From assembly GCA_903970615.1 (NCBI GenBank), contig CAJCJH010000007.1, forward strand, positions 1 to 55,611: DNA of 55,611 bases. Direction: 5' to 3'. How positions within the stretch are numbered: the first letter of the stretch is position 1; each line of letters starts with the position of its first letter. Under the pieces are notes generated by a model that had not been told where the DNA came from, did no database searches, and saw nothing but the letters and a program-made list of their open reading frames with translations. Made by a program: the position numbers and the translations under genes. This document shows, piece by piece, positions 42,630 through 50,795 of the stretch. The stretch is from Rhodospirillales bacterium (lineage in GTDB: Bacteria > Pseudomonadota > Gammaproteobacteria > Nevskiales > Nevskiaceae).

Positions 42630-44648
42630 ATGCGCCCGAAGCAAGGCCCGCGTCTGCTGGGATTCATTGCACTACTCGCGCTGATCGTCGCGCTCATCCT
42701 GCTATGGGATTGGAACTGGTTCCGGCCATTGGTCGAACGGCAAATTTCGGCGGCGCTGAACCGCAAGGTCACGCTCGGTCACTTCGATGTGCATCTCGCG
42801 CGGCATCCGCAGATCGTGCTGGACAAGCTCGCAGTGGCGAATCCGGACGAATTTCCGGCTGGCTCGAACACTGCGACGATCGATCGTCTGGCGATCCGCA
42901 TCGCGCTCAAGCCCTTGCTGCATCATCAGGTCGTACTCGATGAAATCGACATCGAGCAGCCGCAGGCCGATCTGAAACGCGGACCTTCCGGTGCGCCCAA
43001 TTACGAGTTCGGCAGCCATAGCGCGCCGAGTGCGGAGCCCTCGCCGTGGCGCATCGATGTGCTCAATATCCTGATCAACAACGGTAGTATTCATTTCGCC
43101 GATCCGAAGCTGAAAGCCGACTTCATGCTCGGCGTAAAAACCGAAACGGCAGCGACGGACAAAGCGCCGGACATCGTCGTCAGCATCGACGGCAGTTATG
43201 CCGCGCAGCCGATTCACGGACGCTTCGTCGGCGGCTCGGTATTGGGTCTGCGCGACCCTGCCAATCCTTACTCGGTGGACCTGAAGCTCGCTAATGGCGA
43301 CACCCACATTTCGCTGCAAGGCACGCTGCTGGAGCCGGTGCATTTCGGCGGTGCGAATCTGCAACTGGAACTAGCCGGCAAGGATTTGTCGGCGTTGTAT
43401 CCGCTCACTGCGATTCCGCTGCCGCCAACGCCGCCGTATCACTTGAGCGGCCAGTTGAATTACGCGCCGAAACACATCAGCTTCGATTCCTTCGACGGCA
43501 CCGTTGGCGGCAGCGATTTATCCGGCGATCTCGCGGTCGATCTGCATGGCGCGAAGCCGCGCGTGACTGCGGACATGCACTCGAAAAAAGTGGTGCTCGC
43601 CGATCTTGCCGGCTTCATCGGTTCGGCGCCGGGCAAAGCCGATGCGGCCAACGAAAGCAAGCAGCAGAAAGACCAGCATGCGCAGCAGGATGCGAATCCA
43701 AAGTTGCTGCCGGATACGCCGATCAATCTGCCGAAGCTGCGCTCAGCTGATCTCGATATCCAGTACAAGGCCGCGCATATCGAGAGCGATGCGACCCCGC
43801 TGGACGATATCGCCGCGCACCTGAAAGTCGAGGACGATCGCCTCAGTTTCGAGCCGCTGTCGTTCGCGGTGGGCCAGGGCAGTATCGTGCTGAACATCCA
43901 GCTCGATGGCAGCAAAGACCCGGTGCATACCGTGGCCGATATCGACTTCCGCAAGGTCGATCTGCATCGCATCATGCAGTCGACGAAATTGTTCGAGGGT
44001 GCGGGCACCATCGGCGGCAGTGCGCATCTCGACGCCCATGGCAATTCGCTGGCGAAGATGCTCGGCGGCGGTGATGGCGATCTCAAACTGGCGATGAGCG
44101 GCGGCGATATCAGCGCGCTGCTTGTCGATCTCGCCGGTCTCGATTTCGGCAACGGCGTACTTTCTGCGCTTGGCATTCCGAGCAAGGCGGAATTGCGCTG
44201 CATGGTTACCGATTTTGGCTTGAAGCAGGGCATTGTCGACACGCGCGTGTTCGTGTTCGATACCACCGAAGCCAACGTCACCGGCAGCGGCAAGATCAAT
44301 CTGCGCGATGAGGCGATCGACTATCGGCTGGCCACACAACCAAAGCATTTCGGCTTCGGCGCATTGCGTGCGCCGATCCTGATCCGCGGTCCGCTGAAAG
44401 ACCCGAGCATTCTGCCGGACCCGACCACACTGGCGCTGCGCGGCGGCGCAGCCGTCGTGCTCGGCATTGTCGCCACTCCTCTCGCGGCCTTGATTCCAAC
44501 GATCCAGCTCGGGCTGGGCAAGGATCATAACTGCGAGGCTTTGATGGCCTCGGTACATGCGGCCGCAACACCAGCGCAGCAGAATCAAGCGGCGTCGAGT
44601 CCAAAGACCACTTCAGGGAAAAAATCCGGCCCTGCGCAAAAACCGTGA
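42630..44648 (+). CDS. AsmA-family protein (GspN-like context)
   Basis: A 672-residue protein of the AsmA/YhdP/TamB-like superfamily, which forms long lipid-binding grooves between inner and outer membranes. One transmembrane helix is at residues 9-26 (LLGFIALLALIVALILLW), followed by the AsmA N-terminal region FRPLVERQISAALNRKVTLG. Near the C-terminus are the AsmA_2-type segments LDFGNGVLSALGIPSKAELR and VTDFGLKQGIVDTRVFVFDT, then INLRDEAIDYRLATQPK. A Lys/Gln-rich linker lies near residues 335-350. It follows gspF, so it may take the place of gspN, but AsmA proteins have roles of their own. No TonB or OMP partner is visible. Confidence 0.88.
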   Translation: MRPKQGPRLLGFIALLALIVALILLWDWNWFRPLVERQISAALNRKVTLGHFDVHLARHPQIVLDKLAVANPDEFPAGSNTATIDRLAIRIALKPLLHHQVVLDEIDIEQPQADLKRGPSGAPNYEFGSHSAPSAEPSPWRIDVLNILINNGSIHFADPKLKADFMLGVKTETAATDKAPDIVVSIDGSYAAQPIHGRFVGGSVLGLRDPANPYSVDLKLANGDTHISLQGTLLEPVHFGGANLQLELAGKDLSALYPLTAIPLPPTPPYHLSGQLNYAPKHISFDSFDGTVGGSDLSGDLAVDLHGAKPRVTADMHSKKVVLADLAGFIGSAPGKADAANESKQQKDQHAQQDANPKLLPDTPINLPKLRSADLDIQYKAAHIESDATPLDDIAAHLKVEDDRLSFEPLSFAVGQGSIVLNIQLDGSKDPVHTVADIDFRKVDLHRIMQSTKLFEGAGTIGGSAHLDAHGNSLAKMLGGGDGDLKLAMSGGDISALLVDLAGLDFGNGVLSALGIPSKAELRCMVTDFGLKQGIVDTRVFVFDTTEANVTGSGKINLRDEAIDYRLATQPKHFGFGALRAPILIRGPLKDPSILPDPTTLALRGGAAVVLGIVATPLAALIPTIQLGLGKDHNCEALMASVHAAATPAQQNQAASSPKTTSGKKSGPAQKP

Positions 44649-44759
44649 GCCGCGCGTTGAATCGCAATCTTCGCTCCTATTGAAACTGAGATCGAGATTG
44701 CCAAGCTCGGCGCTGATTTTTAACCGCGAGCTTGAACGGCCGACGCGACTCAAGCCGCC

Positions 44760-46049
44760 TCAAGCGTCCGGGTTCGGCGCAGTCGGCCCGTTGGGAACGG
44801 CGACGCCAGCAGCTTTCTCCAGCAAAACCTGCGGCCGCACTTCCGGTACCAAGCGGCAGTAAATCAGCCACGACGCGAAGCTGCCGCCCCAGACCGCGCT
44901 GGTCGCCAACGCCAGCAACGGCAGGCTGTGCGATACCAGCGGCGAGATCAGGCCCGACACCAGCGCGTTGAACCCGAGCGCCGCCGCCGCTTGCACCGAG
45001 GCGGCCGCGCCGCGCACTGCGGGGAAGCGATCGAGCATCAGAATCGTCAGCGTCGGAAACGATAGCGATACGCCGACCGCGCTGATCGTTACCGGCAGCA
45101 TCGACCACGGCACACTCGGCGGCAGCCGGCTCACCAGCAGATTGATCAGCGCGCCGCTGCCCATCAGCAGATAGCCCCAGCGCACCGTCGTCAGCGGCGA
45201 GCGGCGCCCGGCGAGCAGGCCGGACGAACGTGCACCGAGCATCATGCCGCCGATCACCGGAATGAACAGCCAGCCGAACTGGCGTTCGTTGAGATGCAAC
45301 AGATCGAGCACGATGGTCGGCGCCGAGGCGATGTAGACGAACAACGCGCCGAAGTTCATCGACGTGGTGATTGCCAGCAAAACGAAGTGCCGGTCGCGTG
45401 CGATGGCGCCATAAGTGCGCGCCAGTTGCCGCACGGATAGACCGACGCGGCGCGGCCTCGGCAAGGTTTCAGGCAAGGCCAGCAGCGAGGCCAGTCCGAG
45501 CAGAATGGTGAAGCCGGTGAGCATCCAGAAAATCGGCCGCCAGCCCGTCGCAGTGAGCACGAGGCCGCCGATGATCGGCGCGATCGCGGGTGCCACGCCG
45601 AAGATGAGCGTAACCTGCGACATCAGCCTTTGCGCATCGGCGCCATCGAAGCGATCGCGCACGATGGCGCGGCCAACGATCATGCCCGCGCCGGCGGAAA
45701 TACCCTGAATCGCACGAAAAACCAGCAGCACCGGCAAGCTCGGCGCCAACGCGCAGCCGGCGCTGGCGATCGCAAACAGCACCAGTGAAAGCAGGATCAC
45801 GCCGCGTCGGCCGAAGGCATCCGACAAAGGCCCGTGCAGCAGCGACATCGCCATGAACGCGATCAGATAAACGCTGACGGTTTGCTGCATCGCCACCGCA
45901 GTAATGCCGAACTCCGCTTCGATCACGCGGAACGCCGGAAAGAACGTGTCGATCGAAAAGGGCCCGAGCATCGCCAGACCCGCGATCAGCGGCGCGAGCG
46001 TGCGGGGATTGGCGCGGAAGCGATTCAAGATCGAAAATCCAAAAGACAA
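44760..46049 (-). CDS. MFS drug-resistance transporter, Bcr/CflA type
   Basis: Twelve-helix major facilitator superfamily exporter (429 aa). The family signature LHGPLSDAFGRRGVILLSLV follows helix 2, and RAIQGISAGAGMIVGRAIVR is motif C-like in helix 5. The N-terminus MLGPFSIDTFFPAFRVIEAE is typical of Bcr/CflA drug exporters (bicyclomycin, chloramphenicol, sulfonamide). Substrate cannot be told. It follows plsX on the same strand, 23 nt away, in the position where fabH would be expected. Confidence 0.92.
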   Translation of the reverse strand: MSFGFSILNRFRANPRTLAPLIAGLAMLGPFSIDTFFPAFRVIEAEFGITAVAMQQTVSVYLIAFMAMSLLHGPLSDAFGRRGVILLSLVLFAIASAGCALAPSLPVLLVFRAIQGISAGAGMIVGRAIVRDRFDGADAQRLMSQVTLIFGVAPAIAPIIGGLVLTATGWRPIFWMLTGFTILLGLASLLALPETLPRPRRVGLSVRQLARTYGAIARDRHFVLLAITTSMNFGALFVYIASAPTIVLDLLHLNERQFGWLFIPVIGGMMLGARSSGLLAGRRSPLTTVRWGYLLMGSGALINLLVSRLPPSVPWSMLPVTISAVGVSLSFPTLTILMLDRFPAVRGAAASVQAAAALGFNALVSGLISPLVSHSLPLLALATSAVWGGSFASWLIYCRLVPEVRPQVLLEKAAGVAVPNGPTAPNPDA

Positions 46050-46072
46050 AAATCGCCGGAATTCGTGCCGAA

Positions 46073-47122
46073 TCAGCCCGCTGCGTTCATCACTTTCGGC
46101 GACTGCGCCGGGGCTATCGCCGCCAGACTGCGAATGCGCGCCGGCACGTCGTGCTCGACTTCGGCGACGGCCACCTTGATCGCATTGGTGAAGGCGATGG
46201 CATCCGCGCTGCCGTGGCTTTTCACCACGGTGCCGGTCAATCCCAGAAAGCTGGCGCCGTTATAGCCGCGCGGATCGATGCGGCTCGCCAGCGTGCGCAG
46301 CACCGCGCGCGCGACCAGCCCGACCATTTTCGTGGTGATATTGCGGGTGAATTCTTCGCGCATGAAATGGCCGATCAGCTTGGCCACGCCTTCGCTCGAT
46401 TTGAGCATGACGTTGCCGACAAAACCGTCGCAGACCACCACATCCACAGGCCGCAGGAAAATACCGTCGCCTTCGATGAAGCCCTGATAATTCAGCGAAG
46501 ACGCAGCCAGCAGCGTTGCCGCCAGCTTGATCGTTTCATTGCCCTTGATTTCTTCTTCGCCAATGTTGAGCAGCGCCACCCGCGGCTCCGCAATGCCGCG
46601 CATCGCGGTGACAAAAGCCGAACCCATCAGCGCGAACTGGAACAATTGCTCGGCGCTGCAATCGGCGTTGGCGCCGAGATCGAGCACGTGGGTGGTGCCG
46701 CCGACGGCGGGCAGCGGCGACATGATGGCGGGTCGGTCGATGCCCGGTAGGGTTTTCAGCACGAAGCGCGCGATCGCCATCAGCGCACCGGTATTGCCGG
46801 CCGAAACGGCGGCCTGCGCGCGCTTGCCTTTGACCAGATCGATCGCCACGCGCATCGACGAATCTTTTTTATTGCGCAGCGCTTTCGATGGCGATTCGCT
46901 CATCGTCACCACTTCGCTGGCATGAACAATTTCGATGCGCGAACTGGCCTGCGACTTCATCGCGCGCAGCGATTTTGTCAGCGCGGCTTGGTCGCCCACG
47001 AGCAGCAGTCGCAGTTCAGGAAATTGTTCGAGCGCCTGGACTGAAGCTTCGACGGCCACCGGTTGGCCGTGGTCGCCGCTCATCGCGTCGATCGCCAGCG
47101 TGATGGGCGCGAACGAACTCAC
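46073..47122 (-). CDS. plsX: Phosphate acyltransferase PlsX
   Basis: Peripheral membrane enzyme that turns acyl-ACP and phosphate into acyl-phosphate for phospholipid synthesis. The 349-residue protein has ITLAIDAMSGDHGQPVAV at the N-terminus, AAVSAGNTGALMAIARFVL and VVCDGFVGNVMLKSSEGVA, all family hallmarks. It is 80 nt downstream of rpmF and followed by an MFS gene rather than the fabH-fabD-fabG cluster usual in the class. Confidence 0.97.
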   Translation of the reverse strand: MSSFAPITLAIDAMSGDHGQPVAVEASVQALEQFPELRLLLVGDQAALTKSLRAMKSQASSRIEIVHASEVVTMSESPSKALRNKKDSSMRVAIDLVKGKRAQAAVSAGNTGALMAIARFVLKTLPGIDRPAIMSPLPAVGGTTHVLDLGANADCSAEQLFQFALMGSAFVTAMRGIAEPRVALLNIGEEEIKGNETIKLAATLLAASSLNYQGFIEGDGIFLRPVDVVVCDGFVGNVMLKSSEGVAKLIGHFMREEFTRNITTKMVGLVARAVLRTLASRIDPRGYNGASFLGLTGTVVKSHGSADAIAFTNAIKVAVAEVEHDVPARIRSLAAIAPAQSPKVMNAAG

Positions 47123-47202
47123 CGCAGCACCGGTGCGCGGCGGCAGTCAACCTGGAAAAATTGCAGCCCGGCGCGCATCTGGAGAGCCGAGCACCGAAGC
47201 GC

Positions 47203-47403
47203 TTAAGCTTCCGACGATTCCGCAGCTTCCACAGCAGGCTGGATCACGCGCTTGCCGCGATAAAAGCCATCGGCGGTGACGTGATGGCGCAGATGTGTCT
47301 CGCCGGAAGTCGGATCAACCGACAGCGCCGGCAAGGCGAGCGCGTCGTGCGAACGGCGCATACCACGCTTGGAGCGCGACTTTTTGGACTTCTGAACAGC
47401 CAT
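47203..47403 (-). CDS. rpmF: 50S ribosomal protein L32
   Basis: A 66-residue ribosomal protein beginning [20 protein letters not shown], the conserved L32 N-terminus. It has no zinc-binding Cys pairs, as in many gammaproteobacteria. The start ATG at 47403 fits the family; an upstream in-frame reading is not real. It lies between yceD (91 nt upstream) and plsX, the canonical order. Confidence 0.98.
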   Translation of the reverse strand: MAVQKSKKSRSKRGMRRSHDALALPALSVDPTSGETHLRHHVTADGFYRGKRVIQPAVEAAESSEA

Positions 47404-47494
47404 GATTAAACTCCGAAGGGCATGCCGCCCGTAAAGCGGCGGGCATTCTAACCTGAAATGATGGTTTTGGGAGCCTGATTCCGCATCCTGATTT

Positions 47495-47965
47495 TTACCG
47501 ATTGCGCACGGCATCCGCCACCGCTTCATCCGACGGCGGCGCGCAGGCCGCGCAACGCGGCGACAGCGGCAAGGCCAGCAGCACTTCGTCTTCGACCATT
47601 TCATGTAAATGCAGGCGATCGTCTTCGATCAGATAAGGCTCGTAGTCTTGCAGCCATCGGGCTTCTTCGGCTTCGCTGCGGACCAGCCGCAGGTCCACTT
47701 TCGCCTGCAACGGCCAGTCGAAAATTTCCAGGCAGCGCTGGCAGGTCAACTGCAATTCGCCGCGGATTTCGCCGCGCAGAAACGGCGGCCGCGCGATTTC
47801 GTTGCCGACCTGAAAGCGCACATCGAGCGTGCCGGCGGCGCTGGCCAGACTCGCCACCAGCCGCGGCAGCCGCTCGACTAGAATCGCGCCGGTGAATTGC
47901 GCTTCGCGCTGGATCGCGGTTTCGGCGGGGGCGTAATTGGGCAGCTGGGATGCATGTGGTTTCAT
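47495..47965 (-). CDS. yceD: YceD/DUF177 family protein, 23S rRNA accumulation factor
   Basis: A DUF177 protein; the family has been linked to 23S rRNA accumulation. It has the conserved [18 protein letters not shown] and, near the C-terminus, the second Cys pair in [11 protein letters not shown]. The family also shows the acidic [20 protein letters not shown] stretch seen here. Its GTG at 47968 and ATG at 47965 are adjacent; the ATG is preferred. It precedes rpmF, the usual arrangement, and diverges from maf with 75 nt between. Confidence 0.92.
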   Translation of the reverse strand: MKPHASQLPNYAPAETAIQREAQFTGAILVERLPRLVASLASAAGTLDVRFQVGNEIARPPFLRGEIRGELQLTCQRCLEIFDWPLQAKVDLRLVRSEAEEARWLQDYEPYLIEDDRLHLHEMVEDEVLLALPLSPRCAACAPPSDEAVADAVRNR

Positions 47966-48040
47966 CACATCACGCTAAGCGAGGCGCGCTGGCTCGTCAA
48001 AATTCCGCGTCAAAAATTATGGAAACGAATCCTGCCGAAA

Positions 48041-48637
48041 ATGAGTATTACGATCTCTACAACCACGCCGCTGATTCTGGCTTCCGGTTCGCGCTATCGC
48101 GCGCAGCTGCTGCAACGCTTGCGAGTGCCGTTTGAAAGCTGTCCGTCGGATGCGGATGAAACACCGCGGGCGAATGAAGCGCCGTCTGCGCTGGCGTCTC
48201 GGCTGGCCTTGGTGAAAGCCCGCGCGGTGGCGCAAATCAAGCCGGGCCGCTGGGTGCTGGGCTCGGATCAGGTCTGCGCCTGCAAAGGCGAACTGCTCGG
48301 CAAACCCGGCGCGCGTGAATCGGCGATCACGCAATTGCGCTGGATGTCCGGCAGCGAAGCGGTTTTCTTCACCGCCGTGGCGCTGCTGCATGACAACGCC
48401 GAAGCCTTTATCGCGATGGACCTTACGCGCGTCCAGTTCCGCGATCTCGGCATGGCAGAAATCGAAAGCTATGTCGATACCGAACCGAGCTTCGACTGCG
48501 CCGGCAGTTTCAAATCCGAAGGGCTGGGCATTGCGCTGTGCGCCGCCATCGAGAGCCGCGATCCGAGCGGTTTGATCGGCCTGCCGCTGATTGCAACGCG
48601 CGCATTGCTCGCGCAAGCCGGTTGGTCCTTATCCTGA
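48041..48637 (+). CDS. Maf-like nucleotide pyrophosphatase (YceF type)
   Basis: House-cleaning nucleoside triphosphate pyrophosphatase of the Maf family; the YceF subgroup acts on m7GTP. The 198-residue protein starts MSITISTTTPLILASGSRYR and has the substrate loop SGSRYRAQLLQRL, the catalytic Asp region VLGSDQVCACKGELLGKP and FDCAGSFKSEGLG near the C-terminus. The start at 48041 is the Met nearest the family N-terminus; upstream codons would overlap the divergent yceD gene. It converges on the HAD gene, separated by 5 nt. Confidence 0.93.
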   Translation: MSITISTTTPLILASGSRYRAQLLQRLRVPFESCPSDADETPRANEAPSALASRLALVKARAVAQIKPGRWVLGSDQVCACKGELLGKPGARESAITQLRWMSGSEAVFFTAVALLHDNAEAFIAMDLTRVQFRDLGMAEIESYVDTEPSFDCAGSFKSEGLGIALCAAIESRDPSGLIGLPLIATRALLAQAGWSLS

Positions 48638-48642
48638 ATTTT

Positions 48643-49305
48643 TCAAGGCGAACTCCGGGCCGCAAGCCAGGCTGGCACCGCGCGCACCGATTCCACCACC
48701 GCCAGCGCGCCGGCGCGGCGCTGACGCCCGGCGTCATGTACTCCGCAGGCCACACCCAGCGTAGGCATGCCGATCGCGGTGGCCATCGCGGCGTCGTATT
48801 CGGTGTCGCCGATCATCAGCGCGCGCCCGGCGGCGATGCCGGTTTCGGCGAGGATTTCACGCAGCATCAGCGGGTCGGGCTTGTTGGCGGTTTCGTCGGC
48901 ACAGCGTGTGAGGCTGAAGTGCGGCTGCAACTGCGGATGCGCGGCCAGCGAGCGCTGCAAGGCGGCGCGTGGCTTGCCGGTGGCGATCGCCAACAGATAA
49001 CCATGGTCGCGCAAGTGCGATAGGGTTTCGGCGACGCCAGCGAACAAGGCCGCGGCATAAGCGGAGTTCGGAGTGCGCTGCCGATATTCGTGCAGCAAAG
49101 CCATCAATTTTGGCGTGTCGATCTCGGGATAAATCTGCTTGAGGCCGTCGGCAAAACCGAGGCCGATCATTTCGGCAATCTGATGATCCGCACGCGGCGG
49201 CAATTCGAGTGCGCTGATTGCGCGCTGCATGTTGGCGACGATTTCGCCGGCCGAATCGGCCAGCGTGCCATCCCAATCGAAGATCAGCAGATCGTATGGT
49301 TTCAT
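48643..49305 (-). CDS. HAD-superfamily hydrolase (phosphoglycolate phosphatase-like)
   Basis: A 220-residue HAD phosphatase. Motif I is DWDGTLADS (nucleophile and acid Asp at residues 10 and 12), motif II is AIATGK, and motif III/IV is KPDPLMLREIL with GDTEYDAAMATAIGM. This is the YrfG/Gph-like group. It starts MKPYDLLIFDWDGTL at 49305, chosen for the motif I position. It lies downstream of rluC on the same strand with 69 nt between, the order common in gammaproteobacteria. Exact substrate unknown. Confidence 0.93.
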   Translation of the reverse strand: MKPYDLLIFDWDGTLADSAGEIVANMQRAISALELPPRADHQIAEMIGLGFADGLKQIYPEIDTPKLMALLHEYRQRTPNSAYAAALFAGVAETLSHLRDHGYLLAIATGKPRAALQRSLAAHPQLQPHFSLTRCADETANKPDPLMLREILAETGIAAGRALMIGDTEYDAAMATAIGMPTLGVACGVHDAGRQRRAGALAVVESVRAVPAWLAARSSP

Positions 49306-49374
49306 ACTATATTTGTACTGAAGACGGCGGTGCTGGATGCACGCCAATCGACGGCGCCAAAGCGGGCGCCCAAC

Positions 49375-50340
49375 TCAGCGGCCGGGTCCTAGCTTGTCGA
49401 GGAATTCGCGCAATTCTTTCTCCATCGGTGCGCTCAGAATCAGCTTGGAAAATTCGCCATCGGCCGGCAGTTGCAAGAAGTGCGAATGCAGGAACATGCG
49501 ACGCAGACCTTTTTCGCGCAGCAGCTTTTGATCGTCGCGCAAACCATATTTTCGATCGCCCGCGACCGGATGCCCCAGCGCCAGCGCATGTACACGAATC
49601 TGGTGCGTGCGGCCGGAGAAAATTTCGACTTCGCATAAGGTCGCATCGCGGTAATGCGCCTGCGGATTGAAGCGCGATTTCGATGGCTTGCCGTCTTCCT
49701 CGTCGACATCGACATAGCGTTCGCCATTCGCCAGCCGGCTCTTGACGAGGGCGGCATCGACATCGCGCGCGCCGCCTTGCAGCCGGCCGAGCAGCAGCGC
49801 GAAATAGCGCTTGTTCGCGGTTCCATCGCGGAAAGCTTTTTGTGCGCGCAGCAAACCTTTGCGCGTTTTCGCCAGCAGCAGCACGCCGCTGGTATCGCGG
49901 TCGAGGCGATGCGCGAGTTCGAGGAATTCGTATTTGTCCCAGCCGCGCGCGGCCTCGATCACGCCATAGGCGACACCAGTGCCGCCGTGCGAGGCGAAGC
50001 CGGCGGGTTTGCAGATCGCCAGATAATCCGCGTCTTCGTGGATGATGGCTTCGCGCAGCCGGTTCAAGACGGCATCCGGCGCGCGCACGGCTTCGCCGCG
50101 TTCGGCGATGCGCACTGGCGGAATGCGCACTTCTTCGCCGACGACGAGCTTGCGGTCGGGCTTGACGCGGCCGCCATCGACGCGCACCTGGCCCGAGCGC
50201 AGCAGGCGGTAGACATGCGATTTCGGCACGCCGGGCAGGCGTTTCAGCAGGAAATTGTCGAGCCGCTGGCCGGCTTCGTTATCGCCGACCACGACCTTGC
50301 GGACCTGCGGGGCGGCGCTTTCGGATTTTTCGGAACTCAT
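49375..50340 (-). CDS. rluC: Ribosomal large subunit pseudouridine synthase C
   Basis: Isomerises uridines of 23S rRNA (positions 955, 2504 and 2580 in E. coli numbering). The N-terminal S4 domain (RLDNFLLKRLPGVPKSHVYR) is followed by the catalytic domain with Asp in HRLDRDTSGVLLLAKT and the SGRTHQIRVHALALGHPVAG segment. Length 321 aa is normal. It is divergent from rne with a 455-nt shared upstream region, the arrangement seen widely in gammaproteobacteria. Confidence 0.96.
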   Translation of the reverse strand: MSSEKSESAAPQVRKVVVGDNEAGQRLDNFLLKRLPGVPKSHVYRLLRSGQVRVDGGRVKPDRKLVVGEEVRIPPVRIAERGEAVRAPDAVLNRLREAIIHEDADYLAICKPAGFASHGGTGVAYGVIEAARGWDKYEFLELAHRLDRDTSGVLLLAKTRKGLLRAQKAFRDGTANKRYFALLLGRLQGGARDVDAALVKSRLANGERYVDVDEEDGKPSKSRFNPQAHYRDATLCEVEIFSGRTHQIRVHALALGHPVAGDRKYGLRDDQKLLREKGLRRMFLHSHFLQLPADGEFSKLILSAPMEKELREFLDKLGPGR

Positions 50341-50795
50341 GGCTTAAGCGGTTGCGGCGTGCGGAAACAGAATCCAGATCGGCGCCGAAAGGCTTGAGCG
50401 CGAACACAAAACTACCGGTTTTTTCAAGTCTGTGGCAGACTTGAGTCTGTCGATGAGCGAAGCTCACCGATCAGCCTGCTGAAGCACCTCGTCCCGATCA
50501 TTGATGATTCGAAAAAAGGTACGCGGCGGGTTGGCAGATCGAACGGGCACATGGTAACAAACCGTCCGCACTGCCGAATATTTCAGTGTCTTTCGTCCGC
50601 GAAAGACGTTTCCCATCATGCAGCATTCCCGCGCGACGCGGGATGATCATCCGATCGAACAACAAGACACCTCAATGACGATCGCAGTGCGCATTCCAGA
50701 GCTGACGCTCCAGCTTTTGCTCAACCTGGTATGGCGCGCCACATCCCGTAACGAGCGGTCGAGTGCTGTCGCAGGCATTCATCTTAGAGACCGCA
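50341..50795. other. Divergent rluC/rne regulatory region with structured rne leader
   Basis: This 455-nt gap holds no gene. It contains three strong inverted repeats: TCAAGTCTG-TGG-CAGACTTGA at 50424-50444, GTCTTTCG-TCCG-CGAAAGAC at 50588-50607, and TCCCGCG-CGA-CGCGGGA at 50627-50643. The last two lie 150-210 nt before the rne start and would be part of a long mRNA leader. In E. coli the rne leader hairpins bind RNase E and allow it to cut its own mRNA. The analogy is inferred; the hairpins are seen. Confidence 0.6.
50588..50643 (+). promoter_or_regulatory. Tandem hairpins in rne leader
   Basis: Two perfect hairpins stand 19 nt apart: an 8-bp stem GTCTTTCG/CGAAAGAC with loop TCCG, and a 7-bp stem TCCCGCG/CGCGGGA with loop CGA. 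Neither is followed by a T-run, so they are not terminators. Position in the rne leader and comparison with known RNase E autoregulation suggest a role in mRNA feedback. Confidence 0.5.

Noticed and set aside
50424-50444. Hairpin TCAAGTCTG/CAGACTTGA as a terminator
   Set aside because: The T-run precedes the stem on the plus strand and becomes an A-run after it on the minus strand, so it has the wrong polarity for both genes.
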